Assembly (NCBI GenBank): GCA_963920765.1 | Contig: OY987246.1 | Coordinates: 24,003,167-24,067,166 of the forward strand | Length of the DNA: 64,000 bases | Source: Ulota crispa | Taxonomy: Eukaryota; Streptophyta; Bryopsida; Orthotrichales; Orthotrichaceae | Reading direction: 5' to 3' | Shown: piece after piece, positions 12,572-24,400 of the stretch | Position numbering within the stretch: position 1 is the stretch's first letter | Layout of the letters: every line of letters begins with the position of its first letter | The notes under the pieces: model-generated | Seen by the model: the letters and a program-made list of their open reading frames with translations, nothing else | Database searches by the model: none | What the model was told of the DNA's origin: nothing | Translations under genes and position numbers: made by a program

Positions 12572-13079
12572 ATGTATGGACATGGTTTTTCTTTTAGCAT
12601 ATAAAGAGTAGTAGGTTCTAAAAGCAACCATGTTCTAAATGCATTCCTATTTACGATAGAGTGACATATTACTTCAAACATTTATTACTATCATTGATGA
12701 GTCAAGTAGGCTGGTCGCCTTTAGAGCCAACTATCTTAGGAGCTAATTTTGGGTTGGATTCTAAATCAATCCTAAATCTAGTGCATTTTTTAATTAAATT
12801 TTGAAATCAACCCTCTAAGGCAGTAACATAATGAGCCAAGGCCAAAAAATTATATGGATGTTTATTCAAAACTTGGGTAGGACTTGGACTCAAAGTATGT
12901 TTTTTTTTTTACCTAAACTCTTGTTCCACCTCCTTGACCCCGAAACTTCCAAAAATTGTTGCCAGCTTTTCAAAGTGAAGTGGGACATAGTGTCATATGC
13001 CAAGTCCCTTCTTTTAACCCTTAACCAATCAGCTTTCGCGATTTCAATGGAGCTTGCCCCTATTGGGGACCACCCTTAA
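12572..13079. other. Intergenic, no gene recognised
   Basis: About 500 bases between two MITEs. An 82-codon open frame (12831-13079) has no recognisable domain. Confidence 0.4.
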
Positions 13080-13400
13080 GAGCATCTCGTTAGACTCTCC
13101 AAATGTCCAAGTCCCTCCAATTCTTCTCTATCCATTTTAGAGGGAATGGCCACTTGTATCCTCAACAATACAAGCTACTAAGTACAGTGCTAATCAATCA
13201 CAAGTCAAAAAATTTCCAAAATCAATAAAGTAAGCTATGATCATCATAAAATACAACTTGTAGAGGCTTTAGAGGCCCCCTTCAAATATGACATATTTGA
13301 AGGGGGAAGGTAAATGTAGAGACCAATACCGCTAAAATTGGTTGCTTTTCATCTGGATTTGAGCGGGGCCTCAACATTTGGCGGGTTGTAAGAGATGCTC
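13080..13400. mobile_element. Tourist-like MITE with TAA target duplication
   Basis: This 321-bp element begins gagcatctc and ends gagatgctc. It is flanked by TAA at 13077-13079 and TAA at 13401-13403. The subterminal tracts ctccaaatg and catttggcggg also pair. A 3-bp TAA duplication with G-starting inverted repeats is typical of PIF/Harbinger (Tourist) MITEs. The core holds a 31-nt perfect hairpin (13276-13306). Confidence 0.65.
13276..13306. repeat. 31-nt perfect hairpin
   Basis: cccccttcaaatatg pairs with catatttgaaggggg across a 1-nt loop. It lies inside the 13080-13400 MITE. Confidence 0.75.
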
Positions 13401-13760
13401 TAAACTTATGTGCAGTGGAAGAGCGTTAAAATCCATGCTAATCTTACTTTTTCTAACAAACTTTTTTTAGAAGGGTTGGAGTGTAAGTGATTATAATTTT
13501 TACATACAAGGGTAAAAGTGAGAATTTTGCAATTGATCAGTTTTGTTTCTTTCAGGCGGTGCAAGATCAAATGAGGATCTTTGAATCTATATATAAATTC
13601 AAAATAACTAAAATTCAATCTCCTGATGATAAATTTCTAAACTTTTACATTTTTTGACATGTAAAAAGGAGGAATTTTTTTCACCCCGACCCCACAAAAA
13701 GGCTGTTAGAGTGAATAAACTAATGTGCATTTTAGTATTCTCTTGTAACTTATAATGTAA

Positions 13761-14178
13761 GGGCATCCCCAATCCAGCCGAGAAAGTAGCCCCGAAAAAT
13801 TTGTCAGACCGTGTTTGACTCCGGGTCAATTACAAAGCAGGGGCATTTCTCAGTCCAATAGTTCCCAATGCAAACAAGTTCTGACACTCACTAACCACAG
13901 CTTTTTAATGGTTCATGTCTTTTTTAAATGCTTATGTGAGGAGATTCATGTAAGAAATATGTGAAATTGTGTCAGAGCCAGAGAATTAGACCCTCTAGAG
14001 TGGTATTTAGGACTCTCCAAATAGTAAAAATATGCACAAGAGGGGCTCTTGCATAGGGAGCCCTGAAAAATGCAGTTGCAAGTACTTGCTGCATTGGAGC
14101 CTTGATTTTCACTCAAGTTGGGTATAACACTCTGTCCAAACCTTTGCTCGCCCGTGTTACGGCTGGATTGGGGATGCT
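13761..14178. mobile_element. Tourist-like MITE, 418 bp
   Basis: The left terminus gggcatccccaatccagcc pairs with ggctggattggggatgc at 14161-14177. TAA flanks both sides (13758-13760 and 14179-14181). The right TAA overlaps the TTAA target site of the next element at 14182, so one insertion used the edge of the other. A sequence like its right end recurs once at 62270-62290. Confidence 0.65.
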
Positions 14179-14181
14179 TAA

Positions 14182-15437
14182 CCCTTTAAGGACCAATCAA
14201 CCATATTTTGGTTGTTGGCAAGGGTTTTTTTGCCTATAGGTTGAAATCACTCAATAATTTGGAATTCGGTCTTGAAGAACGCATGTGATCACAAGAATTT
14301 TGCATCCATCTAAAAAATAACAATGCAATCGAGTATGTGAGTTGATAAATAATGGTGTTTATAGAACATGGCTTCAAAATACGTATCCATTTTTTGTCAA
14401 AGATGGATCGAAGCAACAACACAATACATCAAATATCCAAGAAGAATGTCAAATTTCAATTGCTCAATTCTAAAAAAATTTAAATTGCTTAAGAAATATG
14501 CTTGTATTGTTTTCCTATAAGGTAGTAGTATAATTGTAGTATTTGAAGATCTACTGAAATGTTGTTGTCATTTTAGCTTTAAAATTTGTCATCCAACATT
14601 TAAGGCCAATTCTTGATTGTTTTCACCAATTGGATTTTCTAGAATAATTATCATATTTCTTATAGAACCATTTTATGGTAGCAAAGAAAGTGGGATTTTT
14701 GACCCTTTTTGTCCACTTATCTACACTTTGTGATTGCTATTTTTGTCTATTTTGTGTGAAACTAGTCTTATTGTGAAGGTGGGAAACCCTGCTTTCTAGA
14801 AATATAAGACTCTTTTCAATCAAAGCTTGCATGAAGCATTAACATTCAAAACCACACAAGCATGAAACACTAGAGGTTTTTCATATATGGCTCATTCAAT
14901 CATTATAATATTTCACCTCCAATGGTAGATCTAGGTGAAATTTTGGTGCTTTACAGTAAACGAGGTGTTCTTCTCATTCGTATGGTTGGATTACTGAAAA
15001 TGGGTCCATATTTGAGTGAATTGCACATCTAAGCTTACAGCCCCTATTTTCAGTGGATTATGTGAAAATGGGTGTGTCCTTAACCCTTTAAGGACCACAC
15101 CCATTTTCACATAANNNNNNNNNNNNNNNNNNNNNNNNNNNNNNNNNNNNNNNNNNNNNNNNNNNNNNNNNNNNNNNNNNNNNNNNNNNNNNNNNNNNNN
15201 NNNNNNNNNNNNNNNNNNNNNNNNNNNNNNNNNNNNNNNNNNNNNNNNNNNNNNNNNNNNNNNNNNNNNNNNNNNNNNNNNNNNNNNNNNNNNNNNNNNN
15301 NNNNNNNNNNNNNNAAACGAGGTGTTCTTCTCATTCGTATGGTTGGATTACTGAAAATGGGTCCATATTTGAGTGAATTGCACATCTAAGCTTACAGCCC
15401 CTATTTTCAGTGGATTATGTGAAAATGGGTGTGGTCC
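14182..15437. mobile_element. TTAA element copy A1 (interrupted by assembly gap)
   Basis: It begins ccctttaaggaccaat after TTAA (14178-14181). Its interior is a near-identical inverted copy of element A2 (15442-16347), apart from roughly the outer 60 bp. The end near the junction is seen twice, once before and once after the run of N. The true element is probably about 900 bp. The 62-codon frame on the minus strand (14234-14422) is the mirror of one in A2; it is short and unassigned, and I do not consider it a gene. Confidence 0.7.
15115..15314. other. Assembly gap, 200 N
   Basis: Exactly 200 N. The 157 bp before the gap (14958-15114) and the 158 bp after it (15315-15472) are the same sequence, differing by one missing G. 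The gap therefore probably joins two overlapping contig ends. Confidence 0.95.
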
Positions 15438-15441
15438 TTAA

Positions 15442-16347
15442 CCCTTTAAGGACCACACCCATTTTCACATAATCCACTGAAAATAGGGGCTGTAAGCTTA
15501 GATGTGCAATTCACTCAAATATGGACCCATTTTCAGTAATCCAACCATACGAATGAGAAGAACACCTCGTTTACTGTAAAGCACCAAAATTTCACCTAGA
15601 TCTACCATTGGAGGTGAAATATTATAATGATTGAATGAGCCATATATGAAAAACCTCTAGTGTTTCATGCTTGTGTGGTTTTGAATGTTAATGCTTCATG
15701 CAAGCTTTGATTGAAAAGAGTCTTATATTTCTAGAAAGCAGGGTTTCCCACCTTCACAATAAGACTAGTTTCACACAAAATAGACAAAAATAGCAATCAC
15801 AAAGTGTAGATAAGTGGACAAAAAGGGTCAAAAATCCCACTTTCTTTGCTACCATAAAATGGTTCTATAAGAAATATGATAATTATTCTAGAAAATCCAA
15901 TTGGTGAAAACAATCAAGAATTGGCCTTAAATGTTGGATGACAAATTTTAAAGCTAAAATGACAACAACATTTCAGTAGATCTTCAAATACTACAATTAT
16001 ACTACTACCTTATAGGAAAACAATACAAGCATATTTCTTAAGCAATTTAAATTTTTTTAGAATTGAGCAATTGAAATTTGACATTCTTCTTGGATATTTG
16101 ATGTATTGTGTTGTTGCTTCGATCCATCTTTGACAAAAAATGGATACGTATTTTGAAGCCATGTTCTATAAACACCATTATTTATCAACTCACATACTCG
16201 ATTGCATTGTTATTTTTTAGATGGATGCAAAATTCTTGTGATCACATGCGTTCTTCAAGACCGAATTCCAAATTATTGAGTGATTTCAACCTAGAAGCCA
16301 AAAACCACTCCCAGCGACCAAAATATGGTCGCCTTGTCCTTAAAGGG
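15442..16347. mobile_element. TTAA element copy A2, full length (906 bp)
   Basis: Flanked by TTAA at 15438-15441 and 16348-16351. The termini are ccctttaaggaccac on the left and gtccttaaaggg on the right. Its length is within 1 bp of the independent copy at 30078-30984, so about 906 bp is the family's natural size. It has no transposase frame, so it is non-autonomous. Confidence 0.8.
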
Positions 16348-16351
16348 TTAA

Positions 16352-17190
16352 AAGGTTAAGCTTATTACAAAAGGGCCCCTTTTTCTTGTAAAAAAACTGC
16401 AGGGCTTTGTCAGGCAATGGCAGTTTGCTGGTACCGGTATTTTGCTCCCCGAAGGCTTTTGGAGGAGTCCGTCCAATACTCAATAAAACGCCAATTTTGA
16501 AGGAGAGCTATCTTAATGACGACATACTGAAGTAGTAAACTAAACGCATTAACCGTTATCAATTAATAAAGTATGAAATCAAAAATTTGAAAAACGAATC
16601 TTGTGAAATTCATAGGAAAGTTTCTCATAATATCCTCTTTATAACAAGTTCATGCTAAAAAATATGATCTTGGTAAATTTTGGTATTTATGTATAAATTA
16701 TCCACTAGAAACACCAAATTTGCACTTTATGTACTTAGCCAAGTATATTCTTGAAATGGCCGTACTTGACACAAAATCAAATTTCTAAAAAATTACAAAA
16801 AAATTGGTGCATTTGATTGTTTGCGTGATATACTTAAAGGAACACACATCATCAGAAAAATGTCTTATTGCCTCAAAAAATTACAATTTTTTGTACTTCT
16901 TAATAACTTTGCTTTATTTTTATTACCTTGAAAACATTTAAAAAATGTAATTGGTTTCTATACTTTAAGTAATTTTTAGCATATTCACAACCTTCAATCA
17001 CATATTCTTTAAACTAAATAATATCTATCTAACAATACATTTAAATGCAACACTATGTTTCCAACATTGGTAAAAAAATTGAAAATCTAATATAACAATA
17101 TAGATATATTAAAAAATGCACACAATACAAAAATACTAGCAAACATATAAACTATAGTAAAATCTCAAATCCACACTAATACTCATTTTA
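16352..17190. other. AT-rich spacer, downstream flank of the 17.2-21.2 kb pseudogene
   Basis: About 840 bp of AT-rich sequence with no open frame of note. It would hold the 3' flank of the minus-strand gene that ends at 17191. Confidence 0.4.
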
Positions 17191-20100
17191 CTATCCAGAT
17201 GCTTCGGGAGTATCAAGAATCTTTTTAGAAGATTGAATCTCAATATCATGACTAGTTGCACTTATTGCAATGGGTTGTTTACGCATAATAGTGTCAGCTT
17301 GAACAATTCCAGGATAGATAAACTCAGGTGCATTTGCCGATATGGCATTGGCCATGGGAGATGGTGCATGCTCTTCAAGTGCTGCTGATTCCAATACTGA
17401 AGCCAGTTGTTCAAATTTGTAATGGTCTGGAGATCTTTGACGCGTGTATCTAATTCCATCTTTGTCATAATAGTAGTCATTGGCTGCAAGTATCATACCT
17501 TCTTCAATTGTAGTCCATCCAAAAGACAATGATACCGCATTTATACCTACTGCTGGTTCTACTACTGGTAACTCTGTAGATTCCAATTGAACCGGTACTT
17601 GTGATAAAAAAATATGAGTCATCACTAGAAATGTCGCACGCAAAGGTATCTCTGTTGTTCCTGTCATAAGTAACTCAATCGCAATAAAAGTGTAGGTAAC
17701 ATCTTCAAGTACAATATTTCCTTCCATGCTTCTTCTTGTATCTTCAATATTGGAGTTTATCTTGTCAGGAATTGGTGTGTCTTTCAAATCTAAAGACACT
17801 CCCACATTTTCAAAACTATTTACATTTGACTTTGAAGCCTCTAACTCAGATCCAAAAACTTCCTCAGCTTCTCTATCAATAGCATTCCTTCTTCTCTTCC
17901 TCGACCTTTGAATCCTCTGAAAATAATCACTCACCTCTGATTCCTCTTCGTCAGGATCATTCACTTAAACATCTGCAACATCATTGGGTTCTAAATTTTC
18001 TTCTACGTTGCGTCTTGAAGAAGGCTCTTTGGCTGAATCTGCCACATTTCTGTTAATCTGTACTTGCATCAAATTTGTCTCATACTTTTCTCTTAACATA
18101 TGATGAAGTGATGCAGTGCGATCAGCAGAATCGTCAAGCACAATCACTTGGCGACCCACAAATCCGTCCTGTATAATATGAGGGATGACCTTGTTAATGC
18201 CAAAAGCTACCAAACTCCAATTCTCCGACAAATACGCATGAACCAACTTCTTCACCTCTATTGGCGTCTTTTCAAAATGATGAGCAGCACGAGAATTTGT
18301 AGTCTCAAGTAACGAGTCTATAAAAATGTTAGGCAATGCCTCTCTGTCTTTTTACACATTTTGAGATGCTCTTGATCCATTTGGATGTTCAAATATGAAT
18401 CCTACATCTCCAAATGGTTGCATACCTCTCTCTCATCTCTCGCCATGCCTCATATCATGCATATAAGAGTGAACCCCTTCAAACTGAAAGATCCATACTC
18501 CTTTGTGCCAAATGCAATTTGGAGATATTTGCAATGTCTCGCGCATCTTTTGTTCAAAATAAACGCCTGGTGGAAATAAAAATATAGCATTCCACTTATA
18601 ACCGCCTGTCATCCACATCTTTAGCTGTTGAAGCGCCTTGTTATATTCTTGATTTGTCCAAACCATGTCATCCCCGTTTACTACTGCTATTCTGCAATCA
18701 AATACCCACAAGCAAGGACTTTTAAGTTCAATGTGATGTCTGTTGAAAATACCCCCTCTGCCTTGAACCATGAGTCTCGCATTCTCATCCACGGATATTA
18801 TATTTGGAATAGAAAGTTGCCAATTCCAATTAGCTGTTTGAAGATCATCTACACTTCTTGAATATTTTCCATATCCATGTTTGCCAGCTTTAATATCCAT
18901 ATAGTGTTGCCGCAAAAATGGTGGTATAAAATTTTTGAATTTCTCTAACAACTCAACCATATTTGCTTTTGATGATGCCCAAGCATTCTTCATATCTTTA
19001 TCAATGGTCTCTCCAAGTGTTTGGAATTGTTGTCCACGCTCACCTCCGTACCTGGGTCGTTGCAAGAAACACTTGTTAGTTTTGTCTCAAACAGCCTTAA
19101 ACAACCTGAATATTGGTAGCACTATGAGCTTTTGGAATCTTTTTTTAAAATCAAATAAAACATGAGTACATTGTATAGCACTTAAAGTAGCATATTTGTG
19201 AAATTCAAACTTAGGAAAAATTAAATTCTAAAAGTTATGCACAATAATAGAGTGACCAAAAACACCAAAACAAAAGACACTATGCTTTTTACTTTTTAGA
19301 AAATAATAAAAACTCAAAAAAATAAACTAAAATTTGGCTATTTTTTCTAACTTGAAGGAGCTCATTTTCCATCAAATTCATTTTTGGGAAAGATAAATTG
19401 TGTTATGTGCACTTGCGCAAATGTAGTGCACTTTGAGCATACATAGGACGTGGATATTTTACTATTTTTGAAATATCTTTTGTAAGATTGTACAATTTTA
19501 ATATAAAAATTTTTTGTAAATTTTTAGCCTTCAGATTTGCATTTTAAGATCAAAATAGTACTCAAGACCTCCAAAATGGCCAAAGTAGAAACTTCATTAG
19601 GGATATTTAAAAATAGTAAATTAATTTTATAAATATTTAAAAAATTAGTAAATATTTGTGATTATTACATGTACCTTTATTTCAAATTTTAGCAAGAAAA
19701 AATTTATAACACAAAAATTATAGCAAAAAAAACCACAAGCCAAAAACCAAGGGGACAAAAAAAAGTACAAGGGTGTTTTGCAAGCATCCATTTGTATTGG
19801 GTCTTCCACAAGCTATCCATATTTCACGCAATTTTAGCAAATCTTCCTCTATGGTGCTATAAAACTTCCTCTCAAACTGCTGCTTATTAATCTGCACTAA
19901 CGCCTCAATATAGCAACGAGAATCATTATATACAACAAATATCGCCTTGCGTACTGCAAATACTTCTTTGAATTCTTCATCTGATAACTAGCCTCTTTGA
20001 TTTTCAACTTGAGCCTCCTTGCTAGCAGCTATAATATGTTGTCCATCCACAGGCTTCCAAATAATACAGTTCTCCAGCCAATCAGTTCTTGACATGTTAA

Positions 20101-21244
20101 TCACATCTCCATAAGTTATATTAGCATACTGCAAGAATGCTCTGTCAAACTCCTTAGTTGCACTTTCTTTGTTAAATGCCACTTCTTTTCTTATTATCCC
20201 TCCATTAGGCCCATCACTGTGTACAATGTATATAAGAGGCCTAAATGTAATTGGAATCACCAATCCTCGATTGTTTCCTCTCAAGCGTGCATATAACTCT
20301 AATATCCTCTTCTTTGTCAAAACTTGATGGTTGGTTTCCGTGTTCTTCACCTTGCAAACATTTTCAATTTTGACATTGAACATTGCGTCTTGCCCCCAAA
20401 GATATCCCTGCATGATCTGCTGTTCATTTGGAATTGTCAACTTGGCTTTTTTACCGCTCTATTGTTGTGTATGTTCCTCAAAAATATCCTCTTCAGAAGG
20501 AACATCAGTATCTGCAGCTTCTACATCCTCTTGTACATTTGCACGAGATGATATTGCTCTTTCTCTTCTTCGTAACCTTCTTTGTCTTCCACGTGCAGCC
20601 TGCCTTTGAGGTACTGGATAATCTTTAGCTTCTAGGTCAAATGCTGAGTTTATGTATGGTGGTGTTTCTCTTTTCCGCTTTTGCACTGGAATCCAATTTT
20701 CGTTTGAAGGAGCTGCAAATGTCCTATAAATGGGGTCTGTATCTTCCGGTTCTTAAGGGGGAAGCAGAGGCGCGGCTTGTTGTGGATCCAGCTCTTATAA
20801 GTCCTCATACGCTCTGTGCTCCAAAAAAATCTTCCTAGCTCAAAGCAAATCTTTTGGAGTCAAGTCCATGCACTTCTTTACAGAAGCCTCCCGTACAGAT
20901 CTCAGCTGCTCAGAGATATCTAATTCATATACTTTGAATAATGGCTTCAGTCTTTTTATTGGAGACTCTTTGGCTAGCAAATTCAGCGGAATATGAGCTA
21001 TCAAAAGTTTCTTATGCAGCTTATACTTGATTTGTTGGGACTCTTGCGTTAATACGGTAGCATAAATAGTAACACCTGGTGCTGTTATTATGACTTGTAC
21101 AACGCCAACAGTTCTTCCCAAAGTCGACCAATGTTTGCCATTCATTATGGCAAATTCGGTAATCCACAAAATTGTCTTCTGCGGTTCTTCAAAGGTCACT
21201 CACCATCCATGTTGTTCCCATTGAGTTTGACGTTTGGGTGCCAT
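17191..21244 (-). pseudogene. Decayed multi-exon gene, weakly like N4/N6 DNA methyltransferases
   Basis: Read from 21244 down, a frame starts MAPKRQTQWEQHGW and stays open in one phase to about 19800 except for six stops. A second block in one phase, 19065-17191, has three stops. An AT-rich stretch of ~730 bp between them (about 19070-19800) looks like an intron, with a possible acceptor just before GTACGGAGG. No frameshift is visible inside either block. The N-terminal block has a basic, Arg-rich patch (20590-20640) and otherwise unknown sequence. The second block contains LWVFDCRI, then GYKWNAIFLFPPG, FIFEHPNGSR, and HHFEKTPIEVKKLVHAY followed by GRQVIVLDD. The H-x2-EK-x3-E-x3-L-x2-AY pattern and the later GR-x-hhh-D resemble the end of the N6_N4_Mtase fold. 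The usual DPPY motif would fall at FDCR, so catalysis would be doubtful. The family call is tentative; it could equally be an undescribed transposon-borne gene. Confidence 0.5.
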
Positions 21245-24200
21245 TTCAAAATCTAATACAACCTATAAAAACAAAATAAACATATTTGTCACTTTCAAAC
21301 ATCAATATAAACAAAGGCTTTTGATACAAATGATAAACAACAAGAAAAAAATTGAATACATAAATGTTGGTGTTAAAGCGTAAGTACAAATTTCAATTTT
21401 CAAATTTTTTATTAGTTTTCAAAATACTCACTTTCACAATTGTTGCAACTACTCTTTCTTTTTTTGTCACACTTATTGTACTTGCAATATTTGTATTCTG
21501 TTACACAATACAATATCTGAAAGACATAATTTATGTTAGACATCTATTAAAATTTAATAATAAAAAATCAAATGAATACATTGAACATTGTTCACTAGTT
21601 ATCAAAGCATATGTAATAAGTAAATATAAACAAAAAAGTATAATATTTATAACATATGAAATAATTGCCTCAAAATTACATTAAGTCTTGAAAAAATGCA
21701 AGTAGCTATTATTTAAGCAATAACTATTTCACAATCAGTTACATTGCAATTGTTATTTACATTAATGCAAATTTTTTTTGTTAACTTCTCATAGTATGAA
21801 TAATAAGACTAATTCAAATACTTCTCATAAACATTGTAAAAAAAATTCACATATGAGTTACTCTTCCTATTATTTTTGATATAATACAAAATTTGTTGTT
21901 TGAATTATATATTTTACATGTGTTACACTATTACTTTGTTGTAGGAGTTACAATTTAATTCTACAAACACTTTATTCTCAAGAATTTATTTGATACAAAA
22001 ACCCTCTAATTTTAATACCATTTTGATTTGAACACCTTATACTTTTTCAAACATTTTAAACTTATCAATGCCTATTATTTCATATTTTTTGTTGCAATAT
22101 ACATTGTAGGGAAGAGATTGAAAATATTATAATTTTTTTTGTAACCATATGTAGTTTCTTTATAATTTAGTTATAAAATAGTATATTTTAAAATTTATTA
22201 AAATGTATAAAATGATTTATGTGTAATAGATACTACTTTCACATACTAATGAAACTAATATAAAAAATACACATAATATAATTCAATAACTTATTTTATA
22301 AAGATATAATTAGCAATGATATCTTTGTCTCCTATTCACAATAGATTCTATAATAACAAATATATCATGTATTCATTTCAATACAAAATGTACCATTCAC
22401 TAATTTAATGCACACTATGTAATAGTGTATCTTATAGTAGGTAAGATGAAAAGTATATTTACAAAATTCACTTATTATGATAAGGTCTTTCTCATAGTAA
22501 AAATATTCATTGAATTAACTCTTGTTTTCTGAAAATTGTTGTTGATGATTTCAAAGTTCAGTGACCTAGTTAACATAAAAGCTAATTCGTAATACTTGTT
22601 TTAACATGATTCTAAATAAGTTTGAGTTTATCATCTAAAATTTATAAATAAAGTAACAAGTATCATTTAGGACAAATCTTAGATCACAAATTAGGAATGC
22701 TTTTTGTAAAGTCACAATAACTTATACACTATTGGTTTTGGTTTTTGCTACTAGGGACTCATATTCTTAGAGACAATTTGATATAGAAGAATAATCAAGT
22801 GTTTTTTGTGTTTAGTACAATATAAGTGTCCACAATCTTGAAGCTTGTATTTCACTAGGCATTGCATTTGCTAAAGTACAAAGGAAGAGGGAAAACAACT
22901 TTCTCATTTGAAAAGGAACTAGAGAAATGATTCAATAACCTTGATCTGTAGATGAGAGTATTGTTCTACAATTTTCTCAAATACTTCATCATATAATTGT
23001 AGCAAAACTTCATAACCCAACGTTGCAAGTGATGGTCACTTTGTAAACCTTGTCCTCAACTTTGGTAACAACAACCTTAATTTGCATAAAATCACAACAA
23101 CAAAAAAATCAATTTTTCAATACCAATTAGAAAATCATGATAAACACAAATAAATGCTTCATCTTACTATCAAAAAGCACAATGCCAATGCAAATGGCAA
23201 TTCTAGCTTAAATTATGATCTAGAAAATAAAATTACAGGATGTTGAAATGGCATTCTACCTTTCCTACACTTGTGTCTCACCTCTAAAAAAATGATTTAA
23301 CAAGACTCTAGCTTGTAAACAAGAAACAAAGTGCATAGCCTAGCATTGGTTTCCCAGTCACAAACAAAGGGTCTTGTGTTGCTAACGTATATAATAGCAA
23401 ATGACTTGGCAATCAAATGAACTTTGACTTAAGCTCACCACATTCAAAAAAAAAAAAAGAAATAAATGCTTCTCCTCTTTCTCTCAATCCACCTCAATTA
23501 ACAATAGGACATAGATACACACCATCCCTCTCACCATAGTCAACTCTAAGAAAACAATTATGATAAAAATATTCATTATAATTCATCACTTCAATCACAA
23601 ACAAACTGCCATAAATAAAGCCACATCAATTCAAACCAACAAACGTGCATTCACCCTTCTTTTATTTTCTTGATATCTAGCAAGGTCTTTAGCTTTTAGA
23701 AGTTCATTAAGTATACTTTGAAAATGATACAATGCCAAAATTTCAAGCTTCAAAGTTTAGCAACATAATTGAATCTTGGAGATACTTGTCAACTCTCATT
23801 GATTGCATATCTTTTAATTAATTAGTTTTATTATAACTAAATCCTATAAAAAAGATTAGCTAGCCATTGGTTTTGGTTTCTAGAGGCTTTCATTCATGCC
23901 CTTCTTGTTTTGTTCAATAGCACAAATTCAAAACAGTAGTATGACACATGTAAACATATCTAGTGAAAAAATGATCTCATTAGGCTTAGCAATGTCTTTG
24001 TCTCAACTATTAAATAAGGTAGACCCTAAATTATGGCATTCAAAATTATCACTATTCATTATACTTTTGTCCAAATGGTTTTTATCAAGCGTATCAATTG
24101 CAAAGAATTTGCCTACAACAACCACAAAATTCAAGACAAGCTTACTGTGCTTTTTTTAAACAAAGAGATCTTAAAAAGAGAAAAGTTGTGATATAACATG

Positions 24201-24400
24201 AAACTTAGTTATCATAGTCCCACCAAATATATGTAAATATAGGTTAAGAGACCCACTAGATAAACAAGGAATACAAAAACAAAGAATTTTATAAATATAC
24301 AAAAGTTTATTTTTGCTTAATTTATTGCTTTTTTTTTGGTGCTTGACAAAACTAGAATATACATAATATCACCCAAAAGCACAAACACTACAAGCAAAGA
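21245..24400. other. Very AT-rich intergenic, no gene recognised
   Basis: About 3.2 kb, including the upstream flank of the 17-21 kb pseudogene. The 106-codon frame at 21364-21684 is hydrophobic only because the DNA is T-rich, and has no domain. I see no structural RNA or clear transposon ends. Confidence 0.45.
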
